8,758 nt of DNA from Candidatus Woesearchaeota archaeon (GTDB taxonomy: Archaea > Nanobdellota > Nanobdellia > Woesearchaeales > SM23-78), in contig DRSY01000150.1 of assembly GCA_011372335.1 (NCBI GenBank), positions 1 through 8,758 on the forward strand, read 5' to 3'. Every line of letters begins with the position of its first letter. The first letter of the stretch is position 1. The position numbers and the translations under genes were made by a program. Shown in pieces: positions 1-6,188 of the stretch. The notes below the pieces were generated by a model. The model did not search any database, was not told the DNA's origin, and saw only the letters and a list, made by a program, of their open reading frames with translations.

Positions 1-3
1 AAA

Positions 4-219
4 ATGGTTAAGATAAAGAAGAACATACTTAAAAAGCTTGAGAAGAGAGTAAAAGAGAGTGGTTCTTTTAGGAACGTTGATGAGTACATAAACTACATTC
101 TAGAACAGGTTGTTAAGAGGCTTGAAAGAGAAAAGGTAAAGGAGCAAAAACATGTGTTTTCAAAAAAGGACGAGGAGAAGGTTAAGGAGAGGCTGAGAAG
201 CCTGGGCTACCTCGATTAA
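4..219 (+). CDS. Small ribbon-helix-helix-like protein with C-terminal LRSLGYLD tail
   Basis: This 71-aa protein opens the sulfate-activation cassette. Residues 1-40 look like a ribbon-helix-helix (CopG/Arc-like) unit: a short basic strand (MVKIKK), an amphipathic helix (about 7-18), a turn with Gly and Phe (SGSFRN), then a second helix reading VDEYINYILEQVV. A charged linker follows, and the protein ends in EEKVKERLRSLGYLD. That tail resembles the end of the next gene product, CysD (KLRALGYM), and as I recall also the ends of some sulfatase-like proteins. It could be a DNA-binding repressor of the cassette or a small protein partner of CysD/CysN; the sequence does not decide. It lies 24 nt before cysD on the same strand. 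The start at the first ATG fits the expected first strand, but only 3 bases are visible upstream, so a longer N-terminus cannot be excluded. No homologue of known function is claimed. Confidence 0.75.
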   Translation: MVKIKKNILKKLEKRVKESGSFRNVDEYINYILEQVVKRLEREKVKEQKHVFSKKDEEKVKERLRSLGYLD

Positions 220-243
220 GATAAGATTTGTGAGGGGCTGGAA

Positions 244-1044
244 ATGAACCACTTGGACCGTTTGGAGAGTAAGAGCATCTTCATAATACGAGAAGCGTAT
301 AAGAAGTTCAGAAAGATAGGTATGCTTTGGAGTATTGGGAAGGACTCCACAACCATGCTCTGGCTTGCAAAAAAAGCTTTTTATGGCAGAGTGCCTTTTC
401 CTGTTATATATATCGATACGGGTCTGCATTTTAAAGAAATGTACGAGTTCAGAGATGAGTGTGTGAAGAAGTGGGGGCTTAAACTTATTGTGTCAAAGAA
501 TTACGAGGAGGCAGAGAGAAGAGGTATTGGGCCTGAGGCTAAGCTTGAGTGCTGTACTGTGAGGAAAACAGAGGCTTTGAAGAAGACTATTGCGGAATAC
601 AAGTTTGAAGCCTTGCTTCTTGGTATAAGAAGGGATGAGCATGGTATAAGAGCAAAGGAACGTGTTTTTTCACCTAGGAACAGGGATTTCATGTGGGATT
701 ACAAGGATCAGCCTCCTGAGCTATGGGACCAGTTCAAAACCAGGAAAGAAGGAGAACAGCATCTAAGGGTGCATCCTCTTCTTCATTGGACAGAGTTGGA
801 TATCTGGGAGTATATTAAAAGAGAAAAACTTCCTGTTAATCCTCTCTACTTCGCAAAGAAAGGTAAGCGGTACAGGAGCCTTGGGTGTATGCCTTGCACA
901 AGTCCTGTGGAGAGTGAGGCGGATACTGTTGATAAGATAATAAATGAGGTGAAGGAGAGTAAAGTAGCTGAGAGGAGCGGGAGAGCGCAGGACAAGGAGG
1001 AGGCTAATGCTATGCAGAAGCTAAGAGCTCTGGGGTATATGTAG
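244..1044 (+). CDS. cysD: CysD-type sulfate adenylyltransferase (ATP sulfurylase) small subunit, with extra cysteines
   Basis: This is the catalytic subunit that, with CysN, makes APS and pyrophosphate from ATP and sulfate in the cytosol. The 266-aa protein is a PP-loop ATPase of the PAPS-reductase/CysD family. Visible landmarks are SIGKDS (30-35, ATP pyrophosphate loop), [15 protein letters not shown] (from 58), [12 protein letters not shown] (129-140), PPELW (157-161), [15 protein letters not shown] (177-191), RYRSLGC (209-215) and the CysD-like end [22 protein letters not shown] split over 245-266. It is shorter than E. coli CysD (302 aa), lacking an insert before RYRSLGC. Unlike E. coli CysD it has ECC (102-104) with following RK, and GCMPCT (214-219). 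This gives a CC...CxxC pattern like the iron-sulfur ligands of assimilatory APS reductases. The reductase's catalytic C-terminal ECGLH is absent, so I call it an adenylyltransferase. The start is supported by GAGGGG at 232-237, six bases upstream. The next gene, 16 nt downstream, is cysN. Confidence 0.92.
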   Translation: MNHLDRLESKSIFIIREAYKKFRKIGMLWSIGKDSTTMLWLAKKAFYGRVPFPVIYIDTGLHFKEMYEFRDECVKKWGLKLIVSKNYEEAERRGIGPEAKLECCTVRKTEALKKTIAEYKFEALLLGIRRDEHGIRAKERVFSPRNRDFMWDYKDQPPELWDQFKTRKEGEQHLRVHPLLHWTELDIWEYIKREKLPVNPLYFAKKGKRYRSLGCMPCTSPVESEADTVDKIINEVKESKVAERSGRAQDKEEANAMQKLRALGYM

Positions 1045-1060
1045 TGAGAGGGAAGGAAGA

Positions 1061-2293
1061 ATGGAGAACCTTAAACTCGTCATAGTTGGTCATGTTGATC
1101 ATGGGAAGTCAACGCTTATTGGGAGACTGTTCTATGATACAGACTCCTTGCCTGAAGGCAGGATTGAAGAAATAAGAGAGATTTGTGAGGCTCTTGGTAA
1201 AGAGCTTGAGTTCGCTTATGTAATGGATCACTTAGAAGAGGAGAGGGATCAAGGGATTACTATTGATACTGCACAAACCTTTTTCAGAACAAAGAAGAGA
1301 CAGTACACTATTATTGATGCTCCTGGCCATGTTGAGTTTCTTAAGAACATGATTACCGGCGCTAGTCAGGCCGAAGCAGCTATTCTAATCGTGGATGTGA
1401 ATGAGGGAGTTCAGGAGCAGACTCGGCGGCATGCTTATATCCTCAGCCTTCTAGGCTTGGACCAGGTCATTGTAGTTATGAACAAGATGGATCTTATTAA
1501 TTATAAAGAGGAAATGTATGATGAGGTGAAAAAAGAGTTGTTGAAATTCTTAGAGAGTATTAATATAAATCCAACTTATGTTATCCCCATCTCAGCAAAG
1601 GGAGGGGATTTCATTGCAAAGAAGACCAGGAATCTTTCATGGTATGACGGTCCGACTGTTCTTGAAGCCCTTGACACTTTTAAGACCAAGAATTCTCCAA
1701 GGGATAAGCCTTTGAGATTCCCGGTACAGGATGTTTACAAGTATGATAAGAGGATAAGTGTAGGAAGAATTGAAAGCGGGATTATAAGAGTAGGAGATAA
1801 GATAAAGATACTGCCATCAGGCGAAGAAACAATTGTTAAGAGTATAGCGGAGTATATGAAAGAAAATGTTATGCAAGCAGAGGCTGGAAAGAGTACTGGC
1901 ATAGTTACTCAGGACAAAGTCTTTGTTGATAGAGGGGACGTAATAACTCATCTAGAAGACCTGCCTGTAATAACAGACACTATAAACGCGCATATATTCT
2001 GGATGGACAAGCAACCTTTCAAAAAACCAGAGAGGCTCTTGTTTAAGTGTGCAACCCAGGAGGTGATGTGCAGTATTGAAAAGATTGAGAGAGTGATTGA
2101 TTCTTCAACACTCAGACTACTCAGGCGAGATGCTGATGAGATTAGGAATAGGGAAGTAGCTGATACTGTGATAAAAACAGAGAAACCTGTTGTAGTAGAG
2201 GACTTTAATAAAATCCAAGAGTTAGGAAGGTTTGTGCTTCAGAGAAAAGATACGTGTGCTGGTGGCATAATCACGAATATTCAGAAGGAGTGA
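1061..2293 (+). CDS. cysN: CysN, GTPase subunit of sulfate adenylyltransferase
   Basis: This is the EF-Tu-like GTPase that couples GTP hydrolysis to CysD's unfavourable synthesis of APS. The 410-aa protein shows all G motifs: GHVDHGKS (10-17, G1), [10 protein letters not shown] (62-71, switch I/G2), DAPGH (86-90, G3), NKMD (141-144, G4) and SAKGG (178-182, G5). Two beta-barrel domains follow. Domain II begins near [14 protein letters not shown] and contains the [12 protein letters not shown] segment; domain III starts near [17 protein letters not shown] plus pairing with cysD separates it from elongation factor 1A. It is shorter than E. coli CysN (475 aa), and no APS kinase (CysC) domain is fused at the C-terminus, unlike CysNC proteins. 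A purine-rich site (GGAAGG, 1051-1056) precedes the ATG. Its stop codon overlaps the ribosome binding site of the next gene, so translation of the two is probably coupled. Confidence 0.95.
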   Translation: MENLKLVIVGHVDHGKSTLIGRLFYDTDSLPEGRIEEIREICEALGKELEFAYVMDHLEEERDQGITIDTAQTFFRTKKRQYTIIDAPGHVEFLKNMITGASQAEAAILIVDVNEGVQEQTRRHAYILSLLGLDQVIVVMNKMDLINYKEEMYDEVKKELLKFLESININPTYVIPISAKGGDFIAKKTRNLSWYDGPTVLEALDTFKTKNSPRDKPLRFPVQDVYKYDKRISVGRIESGIIRVGDKIKILPSGEETIVKSIAEYMKENVMQAEAGKSTGIVTQDKVFVDRGDVITHLEDLPVITDTINAHIFWMDKQPFKKPERLLFKCATQEVMCSIEKIERVIDSSTLRLLRRDADEIRNREVADTVIKTEKPVVVEDFNKIQELGRFVLQRKDTCAGGIITNIQKE

Positions 2294-2299
2294 TTAGAG

Positions 2300-3031
2300 A
2301 TGATTATTATCATGGCAGTTGATGCTCTTGAATATGAAAAGGTGGAAGAATTTAATTGCAGGAATCTTAAGCAGAAGTGTTATGGAAAAACAGATATATC
2401 TGAGTTCTCCCAGCCGAGAACCATGGTGCTCTGGAGCTCGTTCATGACAGGGAAAAACAAGGAGGAAGAGGTCCTGAGAAAAGGGGATAAGGAGATGTGG
2501 AATATAACGTGGGGTCTAGAAGAAACCCTTTTCTCAGAATTCAAAAGCCCTGTTGTTCTGGACCTGCCTGGATTTAACTATGATAAAAAGGTTCATGACA
2601 AATCAAGAGAGCTGTTAAAAAAGTTTTTTGATGCAAAAGATGATGAAGAAAAAAGGAAAATAAGAAGAGAATACAATAATGATGCTTTTGAGCACCATAA
2701 GAAGGTAAAACAAGATTTCTTGAGAGCTATTAAAGAGAAGCATGACCTTGTTCTAGGATACTTTAGCATCGCTGATGTGATTGGTCACTTGAACTTCGGC
2801 AATACTACGATGATGAGGATGATTTATAAGGAGCTGGATGAGATAGCAGCAGAGATTAATAGTAAGGGGAAACTAATCATATTATCGGATCATGGCATGA
2901 AACCTATTGGGGTGTTCGGAGATCATTCAAGTTATGGCTTCTGGTCAACTAATTTTGAAACAAAGCTTAGGAATCCTAGGATAACTGATTTCTATGATTT
3001 CATAATAGAGTTAAAAAGAAAACAAGAATGA
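2300..3031 (+). CDS. Compact alkaline-phosphatase-superfamily (phosphodiesterase/sulfatase-like) protein
   Basis: This 243-aa protein appears to be a metal-dependent hydrolase of the alkaline phosphatase superfamily (type I phosphodiesterase/phosphoglycerate mutase/sulfatase fold). Candidate metal ligands can be placed in the usual order: D8 in an N-terminal hydrophobic strand (IIIMAVDAL), a possible nucleophile T41 in QPRTMVLWSSFMTGK (38-52), D159 and H163 in YFSIADVIGH, D197-H198 in ILSDHGM, and H209 in GDHSSYGFWS. The set looks complete, so activity is likely. The middle (about 96-140) is a charged helical insert. There is no signal peptide or membrane segment, so it should act in the cytosol. 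It is short for the superfamily. GGAG at 2287-2290 supports this start over the ATG at 2312. Its place 6 nt after cysN implies a substrate linked to activated sulfate, such as APS, PAPS, 3'-phosphoadenosine phosphate or a sulfated product. That link is inference; the substrate cannot be read from sequence. Confidence 0.8.
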   Translation: MIIIMAVDALEYEKVEEFNCRNLKQKCYGKTDISEFSQPRTMVLWSSFMTGKNKEEEVLRKGDKEMWNITWGLEETLFSEFKSPVVLDLPGFNYDKKVHDKSRELLKKFFDAKDDEEKRKIRREYNNDAFEHHKKVKQDFLRAIKEKHDLVLGYFSIADVIGHLNFGNTTMMRMIYKELDEIAAEINSKGKLIILSDHGMKPIGVFGDHSSYGFWSTNFETKLRNPRITDFYDFIIELKRKQE

Positions 3032-3032
3032 T

Positions 3033-3980
3033 TCACACATCCTTCTCGTACCACTCAACAAACTTTTTCATACCTTCTTCAATACTGGTTTCTGGTTGGT
3101 AGCCGAGGAGTCTCTGGGCTTTTCTGATATCCGCGTAGGTTATGTTCACATCTCCTGGTTGCATAGGCATTTCTTTAATAATCGCTTTTCTATGCGTAGC
3201 TTCTTCTATTACTCTGATGAAGTCATTAAGCATTACTGGCTTATTATTGCCTAAGTTGATTATCTCGAAGCTTAGCTCCTTGTCAATCGCTGCTATCACT
3301 CCTTTAACAATATCAGTGATATAAGTATAATCTCTTTTGGTAGTGCCATCACCGTACCTCGGCACTGGTTTCCCTTCTATTATTAGTTTAGTGAATTTAT
3401 AAGGAGCCATATCAGGTCTTCCTCTGGGTCCGTAGACCGTGAAGAAGCGTAAACAAGTAATACTCGTATTGTAGATGTGGTGGTATGTGTAGCAGAGCAG
3501 CTCTCCTGCTCTCTTAGTAGCAGCATAAGGACTTATCGGGGTGCTTACATCGTCGTCTTCTGAGAAAGGAGTTTTTTCCTGGTTACCGTAAACACTGCTG
3601 CTACTTGCAAACACAAAACTCTTAGCCTTAGAATTCTTTGCTAGTTCTAGGAGGTTAAGGGTTCCTCTTATATTAACTTCTTGGTATAAGAGCGGGTTTT
3701 GGATTGAAGCCCTCACCCCTGCTCGGGCTGCGAGGTGAACTACTTTATCCGGGTTTTCTCTTATAAAAATCCTTTTCAGATTATCATAATTCCTTATGTC
3801 TTCTTTGTAGAATACAAATTTTTTATGTTTCTTTAATATCTCAAGATTCTTCTCTTTCTTCGCAGGATCATAATAGTCATTAATATTATCTATGCCTATA
3901 ACCGTGTCTCCTCTTAGTAGGAGTGCTTCTGCTACATGGCTGCCTATAAAACCAGCGCAGCCTGTAACTAGGATTTTCAA
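3033..3980 (-). CDS. NAD-dependent UDP-glucuronate 4-epimerase (SDR family)
   Basis: This 315-aa extended short-chain dehydrogenase/reductase probably interconverts UDP-glucuronate and UDP-galacturonate in the cytosol, using bound NAD. It has the Rossmann motif TGCAGFIG (6-13), the acidic residue ending strand 2 (D31), DIR (61-63), HLAARAGVRAS (82-92), the SSSSVYG serine region (126-132) and the catalytic YxxxK (Y152, K156 in SPYAATK). AGVRAS..NP and RFFTVYGPRGRPDMA (178-192) are typical of UDP-glucuronate 4-epimerases (GAE/CapI type) rather than GalE or dTDP-glucose dehydratases. No N-terminal membrane anchor is present, unlike plant GAE enzymes. The start codon is TTG, placed directly before the first strand and preceded by a strong ribosome binding site. 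The gene begins 2 nt after the ugd stop, whose product supplies its substrate. Related UDP-sugar epimerases (UDP-glucose, UDP-xylose) cannot be wholly excluded. Confidence 0.88.
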   Translation of the reverse strand: MKILVTGCAGFIGSHVAEALLLRGDTVIGIDNINDYYDPAKKEKNLEILKKHKKFVFYKEDIRNYDNLKRIFIRENPDKVVHLAARAGVRASIQNPLLYQEVNIRGTLNLLELAKNSKAKSFVFASSSSVYGNQEKTPFSEDDDVSTPISPYAATKRAGELLCYTYHHIYNTSITCLRFFTVYGPRGRPDMAPYKFTKLIIEGKPVPRYGDGTTKRDYTYITDIVKGVIAAIDKELSFEIINLGNNKPVMLNDFIRVIEEATHRKAIIKEMPMQPGDVNITYADIRKAQRLLGYQPETSIEEGMKKFVEWYEKDV

Positions 3981-3982
3981 GT

Positions 3983-5293
3983 TTATCTCCCCACCCCTTT
4001 GTACTTGAAACCTGCTTGTTTCATCTCATCAGGATCATATATGTTTCTGCCGTCAATGATTATTGGTTGCTTCATGAGTTTCTTCATCTGTTTAAAGTCT
4101 GGTTCTCTGAACTCATCCCATTCTGTGAGAATGATAAGAGCGTGTGCTCCTCTTAAAGCATCATACGCGTTTTTTGCAAAGAACACTCCTTGTTTGAAAA
4201 CCTTTTTAGCGTTATTCATTGCTTCAGGGTCATAAACTCGTATCTTTGCATCCTCCTTTAATAATTGGTCTATTACTGTGAGACTAGGCGCTCCTCTTAT
4301 ATCATCTGTTCTTGGTTTAAATGATAACCCCCACACAGCTATTGTTCTTCCTTCTAGTTCAGGTAATAATCTTTTAAGTTTAGGAACCAGGCTTCTCTTC
4401 TGCCTCTCATTAATATAATCCACGGTTCTCATAAGGTTTGATGTTAATCCGTATTGTTCGAGTATTTGGGCTAATGCTTTTACGTCTTTTGGGAAGCAAC
4501 TACCCCCGTAGCCACAGCCTGCTTGTAAGTACCTAGACCCTATCCTTGTATCAAAGCCCATGCCCCTAGCGACTTCTTTTATATCCGCCCCTATCTCTTC
4601 GCACAAGGAGCTTAGCTCGTTCATAAAACTAATCCTTGTGGCAAGCATTGCATTACTAGCATATTTTATTAGTTCAGCGTTTTTCTCTGTTGTGAACATA
4701 ATAGGTCGAGTAGCCCTGGCTATTGATTTATAGAGCTTTGCAAGTGTTTGTCTTGCTCTCTCACTTGAAGCCCCTATTATTATCCTGTCCGGGTTCTGGA
4801 AGTCTTTTACAGCAGCTCCTTCTCTAAGGAACTCCGGGTTACTCACAACATCAAACTTGATTTTTTTCTTTCTCTTATTAAGCTCAGAGCTTATTATCTT
4901 CTTAATCCTCTGCGCTGTGCCTACAGGAACCGTGCTCTTAGTAACTATTATTTTATAATCATTAATATGTCTGCCTATGGTGTGGGCTGCTTTGTACACG
5001 TAACTAGTGTCTGCTTCTCCATTAGGCTTAGGCGGTGTTCCTACGCATACGAATATTATTTCTGCTTGTTTAATCGCGTTCTCAGCGTCTCTTGTGAATT
5101 TCAGTCTTCCAAGCCTAAGGTTCCTCTTAAATAACTCTTCGAGTCCTGGCTCGTAGAGTGGAAGAACGCCTTTGTTAAGCTGCTCTACTTTGTGCTTATC
5201 AACATCTAAGCAGGCAACCTCATTACCTAGGTCAGCAAAACACGTCCCGCAAACAAGACCTACATAACCACTGCCAATAACGAGAAGTTTCAT
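3983..5293 (-). CDS. ugd: UDP-glucose 6-dehydrogenase
   Basis: This enzyme oxidises UDP-glucose to UDP-glucuronate with two NAD in the cytosol, the entry step to uronic-acid sugar donors. The 436-aa protein has the full three-part UDPGDH layout. The N-terminal Rossmann domain carries GSGYVGL (7-13), CVGTPPKPNGEAD (83-95) and STVPVGT (120-126). The central helical domain carries NPEFLREG (152-159) and K210 in ELIKYASNAMLA. The catalytic loop GCGYGGSCFPKD (259-270) holds the nucleophile C266. The C-terminal UDP-binding domain carries WGLSFKPRTDDIR. I start it at the ATG at 5293-5291, just before the first Rossmann strand. An in-frame extension to 5365 would run into the 5S promoter and has no family counterpart. 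No ribosome binding site precedes it; a TATA box at 5319-5328 predicts a nearly leaderless mRNA. The epimerase follows 2 nt downstream in the same operon. GDP-mannose or UDP-ManNAc dehydrogenases are close relatives but fit less well. Confidence 0.95.
   Translation of the reverse strand: MKLLVIGSGYVGLVCGTCFADLGNEVACLDVDKHKVEQLNKGVLPLYEPGLEELFKRNLRLGRLKFTRDAENAIKQAEIIFVCVGTPPKPNGEADTSYVYKAAHTIGRHINDYKIIVTKSTVPVGTAQRIKKIISSELNKRKKKIKFDVVSNPEFLREGAAVKDFQNPDRIIIGASSERARQTLAKLYKSIARATRPIMFTTEKNAELIKYASNAMLATRISFMNELSSLCEEIGADIKEVARGMGFDTRIGSRYLQAGCGYGGSCFPKDVKALAQILEQYGLTSNLMRTVDYINERQKRSLVPKLKRLLPELEGRTIAVWGLSFKPRTDDIRGAPSLTVIDQLLKEDAKIRVYDPEAMNNAKKVFKQGVFFAKNAYDALRGAHALIILTEWDEFREPDFKQMKKLMKQPIIIDGRNIYDPDEMKQAGFKYKGVGR
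3987..3995 (-). promoter_or_regulatory. Ribosome binding site fixing the TTG start of the epimerase
   Basis: Read on the - strand this is GGTGGGGAG, six bases before the TTG at 3980-3978. It lies inside the last codons of ugd. It supports the non-ATG start and implies translational coupling of the two genes. Confidence 0.6.
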
Positions 5294-5318
5294 ACTTGAA
5301 AATAATAAGAGGGTTGTG

Positions 5319-5328
5319 TTTTTAAAAG
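5319..5328 (-). promoter_or_regulatory. TATA box of the ugd-epimerase operon
   Basis: On the - strand this reads CTTTTAAAAA. It is centred about 30 nt before the ugd ATG, so with usual archaeal spacing the transcript would begin within a few bases of the start codon. The absence of a ribosome binding site agrees with that. Confidence 0.55.
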
Positions 5329-5352
5329 TTATGAAATCCAAAATCCAAAACC

Positions 5353-5362
5353 TTTTTAAATA
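5353..5362 (+). promoter_or_regulatory. TATA box of the 5S rRNA gene
   Basis: The sequence TTTTTAAATA lies about 26 nt before the predicted 5' end of the 5S rRNA and is preceded by an A/C-rich stretch suitable for a TFB-recognition element. It faces away from the ugd TATA box about 25-35 bases to the left. Confidence 0.6.
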
Positions 5363-5381
5363 CAAGACTGGTTCTGTCGTG

Positions 5382-5498
5382 TTGGACGGTCATAGCGGCG
5401 TGGTAACACCCGATCCCATTTCGAACTCGGAAGTTAAGCACGCCCACGTTCCGGGGTGTACTGCACTTAGGTGTGGGAAACCCGGATAGCTGTCCGCC
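5382..5498 (+). rRNA. rrf: 5S ribosomal RNA
   Basis: The gene contains the strongly conserved 5S core at 5409-5439 (CCCGATCCCATTTCGAACTC followed by GGAAGTTAAGC) and the later GGGAAACCCGG element. The closing helix I can be drawn between 5384-5390 (GGACGGT) and 5489-5495 (GCTGTCC), with two G-U pairs. The CATAGCGGCG after the 5' arm is typical of archaeal 5S. The ends are estimated to within a few bases. No 16S or 23S rRNA or tRNA lies beside it, so it is a separate unit with its own promoter, as in several archaeal groups. Confidence 0.95.
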
Positions 5499-5501
5499 TT
5501 A

Positions 5502-5525
5502 CTCTTATTAATATTATTTTAAGAG
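5502..5525 (+). terminator. Possible 5S rRNA terminator or processing hairpin
   Basis: Just after the 5S 3' end, CTCTTA (5502-5507) and TAAGAG (5520-5525) form a 6-bp inverted repeat around an A/T-only loop that includes TTTT. A further T5 run sits at 5542-5546. Archaeal termination uses T-rich stretches, so this region probably ends the 5S transcript, but the exact point is uncertain. Confidence 0.35.
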
Positions 5526-5888
5526 GACCGGCACAAACTTATTTTTCTCTTGAATAAACGCATCTTATATGATAGACATCTAATAAACATCTCTGTTTTT
5601 GATTTAGTAATACCTGGTTTTTTTATTTCTAGTCTTGTTCCCTTAAAATAAAGGTTGAGTACTTTAACTAATGCCTCTTAGAAAAGGCCTTCTATGAATA
5701 TAAGGCTTCATTCTTATCAGGTTTTTTAGAATATTCTCTTTTCTTAGTTTTTTTTCTCCTGGAATTTTTTTACCAAAAAAGAGTGCTTGCTCTTCTATTA
5801 AGTATTATTTGTTCGTGTTTAGGACAACGATACGCCCATACGCACGTCTTTATACCTGGTTCTTATAAGATTCCGTGTTTGCTCTGCT
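5526..5888. other. T-rich intergenic stretch with no recognisable gene
   Basis: About 360 bases between the 5S gene and the end of the convergent 78-aa gene hold no coding region I can support. There are several T runs (5617-5624, 5721-5726, 5748-5755). A stem-loop at 5685-5708 pairs AGGCCTT with AAGGCTT around a 10-base loop, with one G-U pair. AGAATATTCT at 5728-5737 is a palindrome, and TCTTATAAGA at about 5862-5871 is another. A TATA-like TTAAAATA at 5643-5650 could start a short + strand transcript near 5673 that covers the stem-loop and ends at a T run; this is speculative. I looked for tRNA and C/D-box features and did not find convincing ones. Confidence 0.4.
5775..5794 (-). terminator. 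Possible terminator of the 78-aa gene
   Basis: Read on the - strand, AAGAG, a 6-base loop and CTCTT form a 5-bp stem whose 3' arm runs into a six-T tract. It lies about 95 nt after the stop codon of the leftward 78-aa gene. The stem is short, so confidence is low. Confidence 0.35.
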
Positions 5889-6125
5889 TCAAAGCGTGTT
5901 CTTTGCAATCTCTGAGCCGTCCTCTATCATGAGCTCGTCCTCACCCAGAGGCTCATCTGTTACCTTTACTGTGTTCGCGAGGATTGCCTGGTAGTATTCA
6001 ATAGGCTTCACATTGGTTATTATTGTTTGTTGGATAATATACTTGCCGTTCCTGCTGGCTTTTATTCTGCTCTGGATGATAGGCATTCTTCTGAGTTGTT
6101 CTTCCTTCTTATAGGTTAACCCCAT
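5889..6125 (-). CDS. Unrecognised 78-aa charged protein
   Basis: I do not recognise this protein. It has three visible parts. The N-terminus is basic (MGLTYKKEEQLRRMPIIQSR). The middle looks like a beta-hairpin around a Gly turn (RIKASRNGKYIIQQ, then TIITNVKPIEYYQAIL). The C-terminal third is acidic (GEDELMIEDGSE). There is no signal peptide, membrane segment or cysteine pair. The basic front and acidic tail could suit a nucleic-acid or ribosome contact, but that is a guess. I place the start at the ATG at 6125-6123, because GAGGTG (6138-6133) sits seven bases before it. The TTG two codons upstream would leave only one base between site and start. It has its own TATA box and is divergent from the 106-aa gene. 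The coding call rests on the good ribosome binding site, promoter and protein-like composition. Confidence 0.65.
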   Translation of the reverse strand: MGLTYKKEEQLRRMPIIQSRIKASRNGKYIIQQTIITNVKPIEYYQAILANTVKVTDEPLGEDELMIEDGSEIAKNTL

Positions 6126-6132
6126 TGACAAA

Positions 6133-6138
6133 CACCTC
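6133..6138 (-). promoter_or_regulatory. Ribosome binding site deciding the start of the 78-aa gene
   Basis: On the - strand this reads GAGGTG, matching the archaeal anti-Shine-Dalgarno complement. The seven-base gap to the ATG at 6125 selects that start over the TTG at 6131. Confidence 0.6.
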
Positions 6139-6169
6139 TGTGAGTTTTGAGGAAGAAGTCTGAAAGCAC

Positions 6170-6181
6170 TTATTTAAATAA
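6170..6181 (-). promoter_or_regulatory. TATA box of the 78-aa gene (palindromic)
   Basis: TTATTTAAATAA is a perfect 12-base palindrome centred about 50 nt before the leftward ATG. It predicts a start near 6149 and a leader of about 25 nt, long enough for the GAGGTG site. Being symmetric it could also recruit TBP in the other direction. Confidence 0.5.
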
Positions 6182-6188
6182 TGCTATG

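Noticed and set aside
160..692. Leftward open frames over the small protein and cysD
   Set aside because: They are antisense shadows of well-supported genes with no protein-family features.
244..1044. Reading the CysD homologue as an APS or PAPS reductase
   Set aside because: The cysteine pattern is reductase-like, but the catalytic ECGLH tail is absent, the ending and the RAKER/PPELW motifs are CysD-like, and cysN follows.
3142..4235. Rightward open frames inside the epimerase and ugd genes
   Set aside because: Antisense shadows; the opposite-strand proteins carry complete catalytic motifs.
5294..5365. In-frame 24-residue N-terminal extension of UDP-glucose dehydrogenase
   Set aside because: It precedes the first Rossmann strand, has no family counterpart and would be read from DNA containing the ugd TATA box and running into the 5S promoter.
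5611..5861. Repeated TACCTGGTT at 5611-5619 and 5853-5861
   Set aside because: Only nine bases, two copies, in biased sequence; likely chance.
5850..5885. Possible tRNA T-arm (GGTTC...GATTCC)
   Set aside because: The loop does not fit the GGTTCGANTCC pattern and no acceptor or anticodon stem can be drawn.
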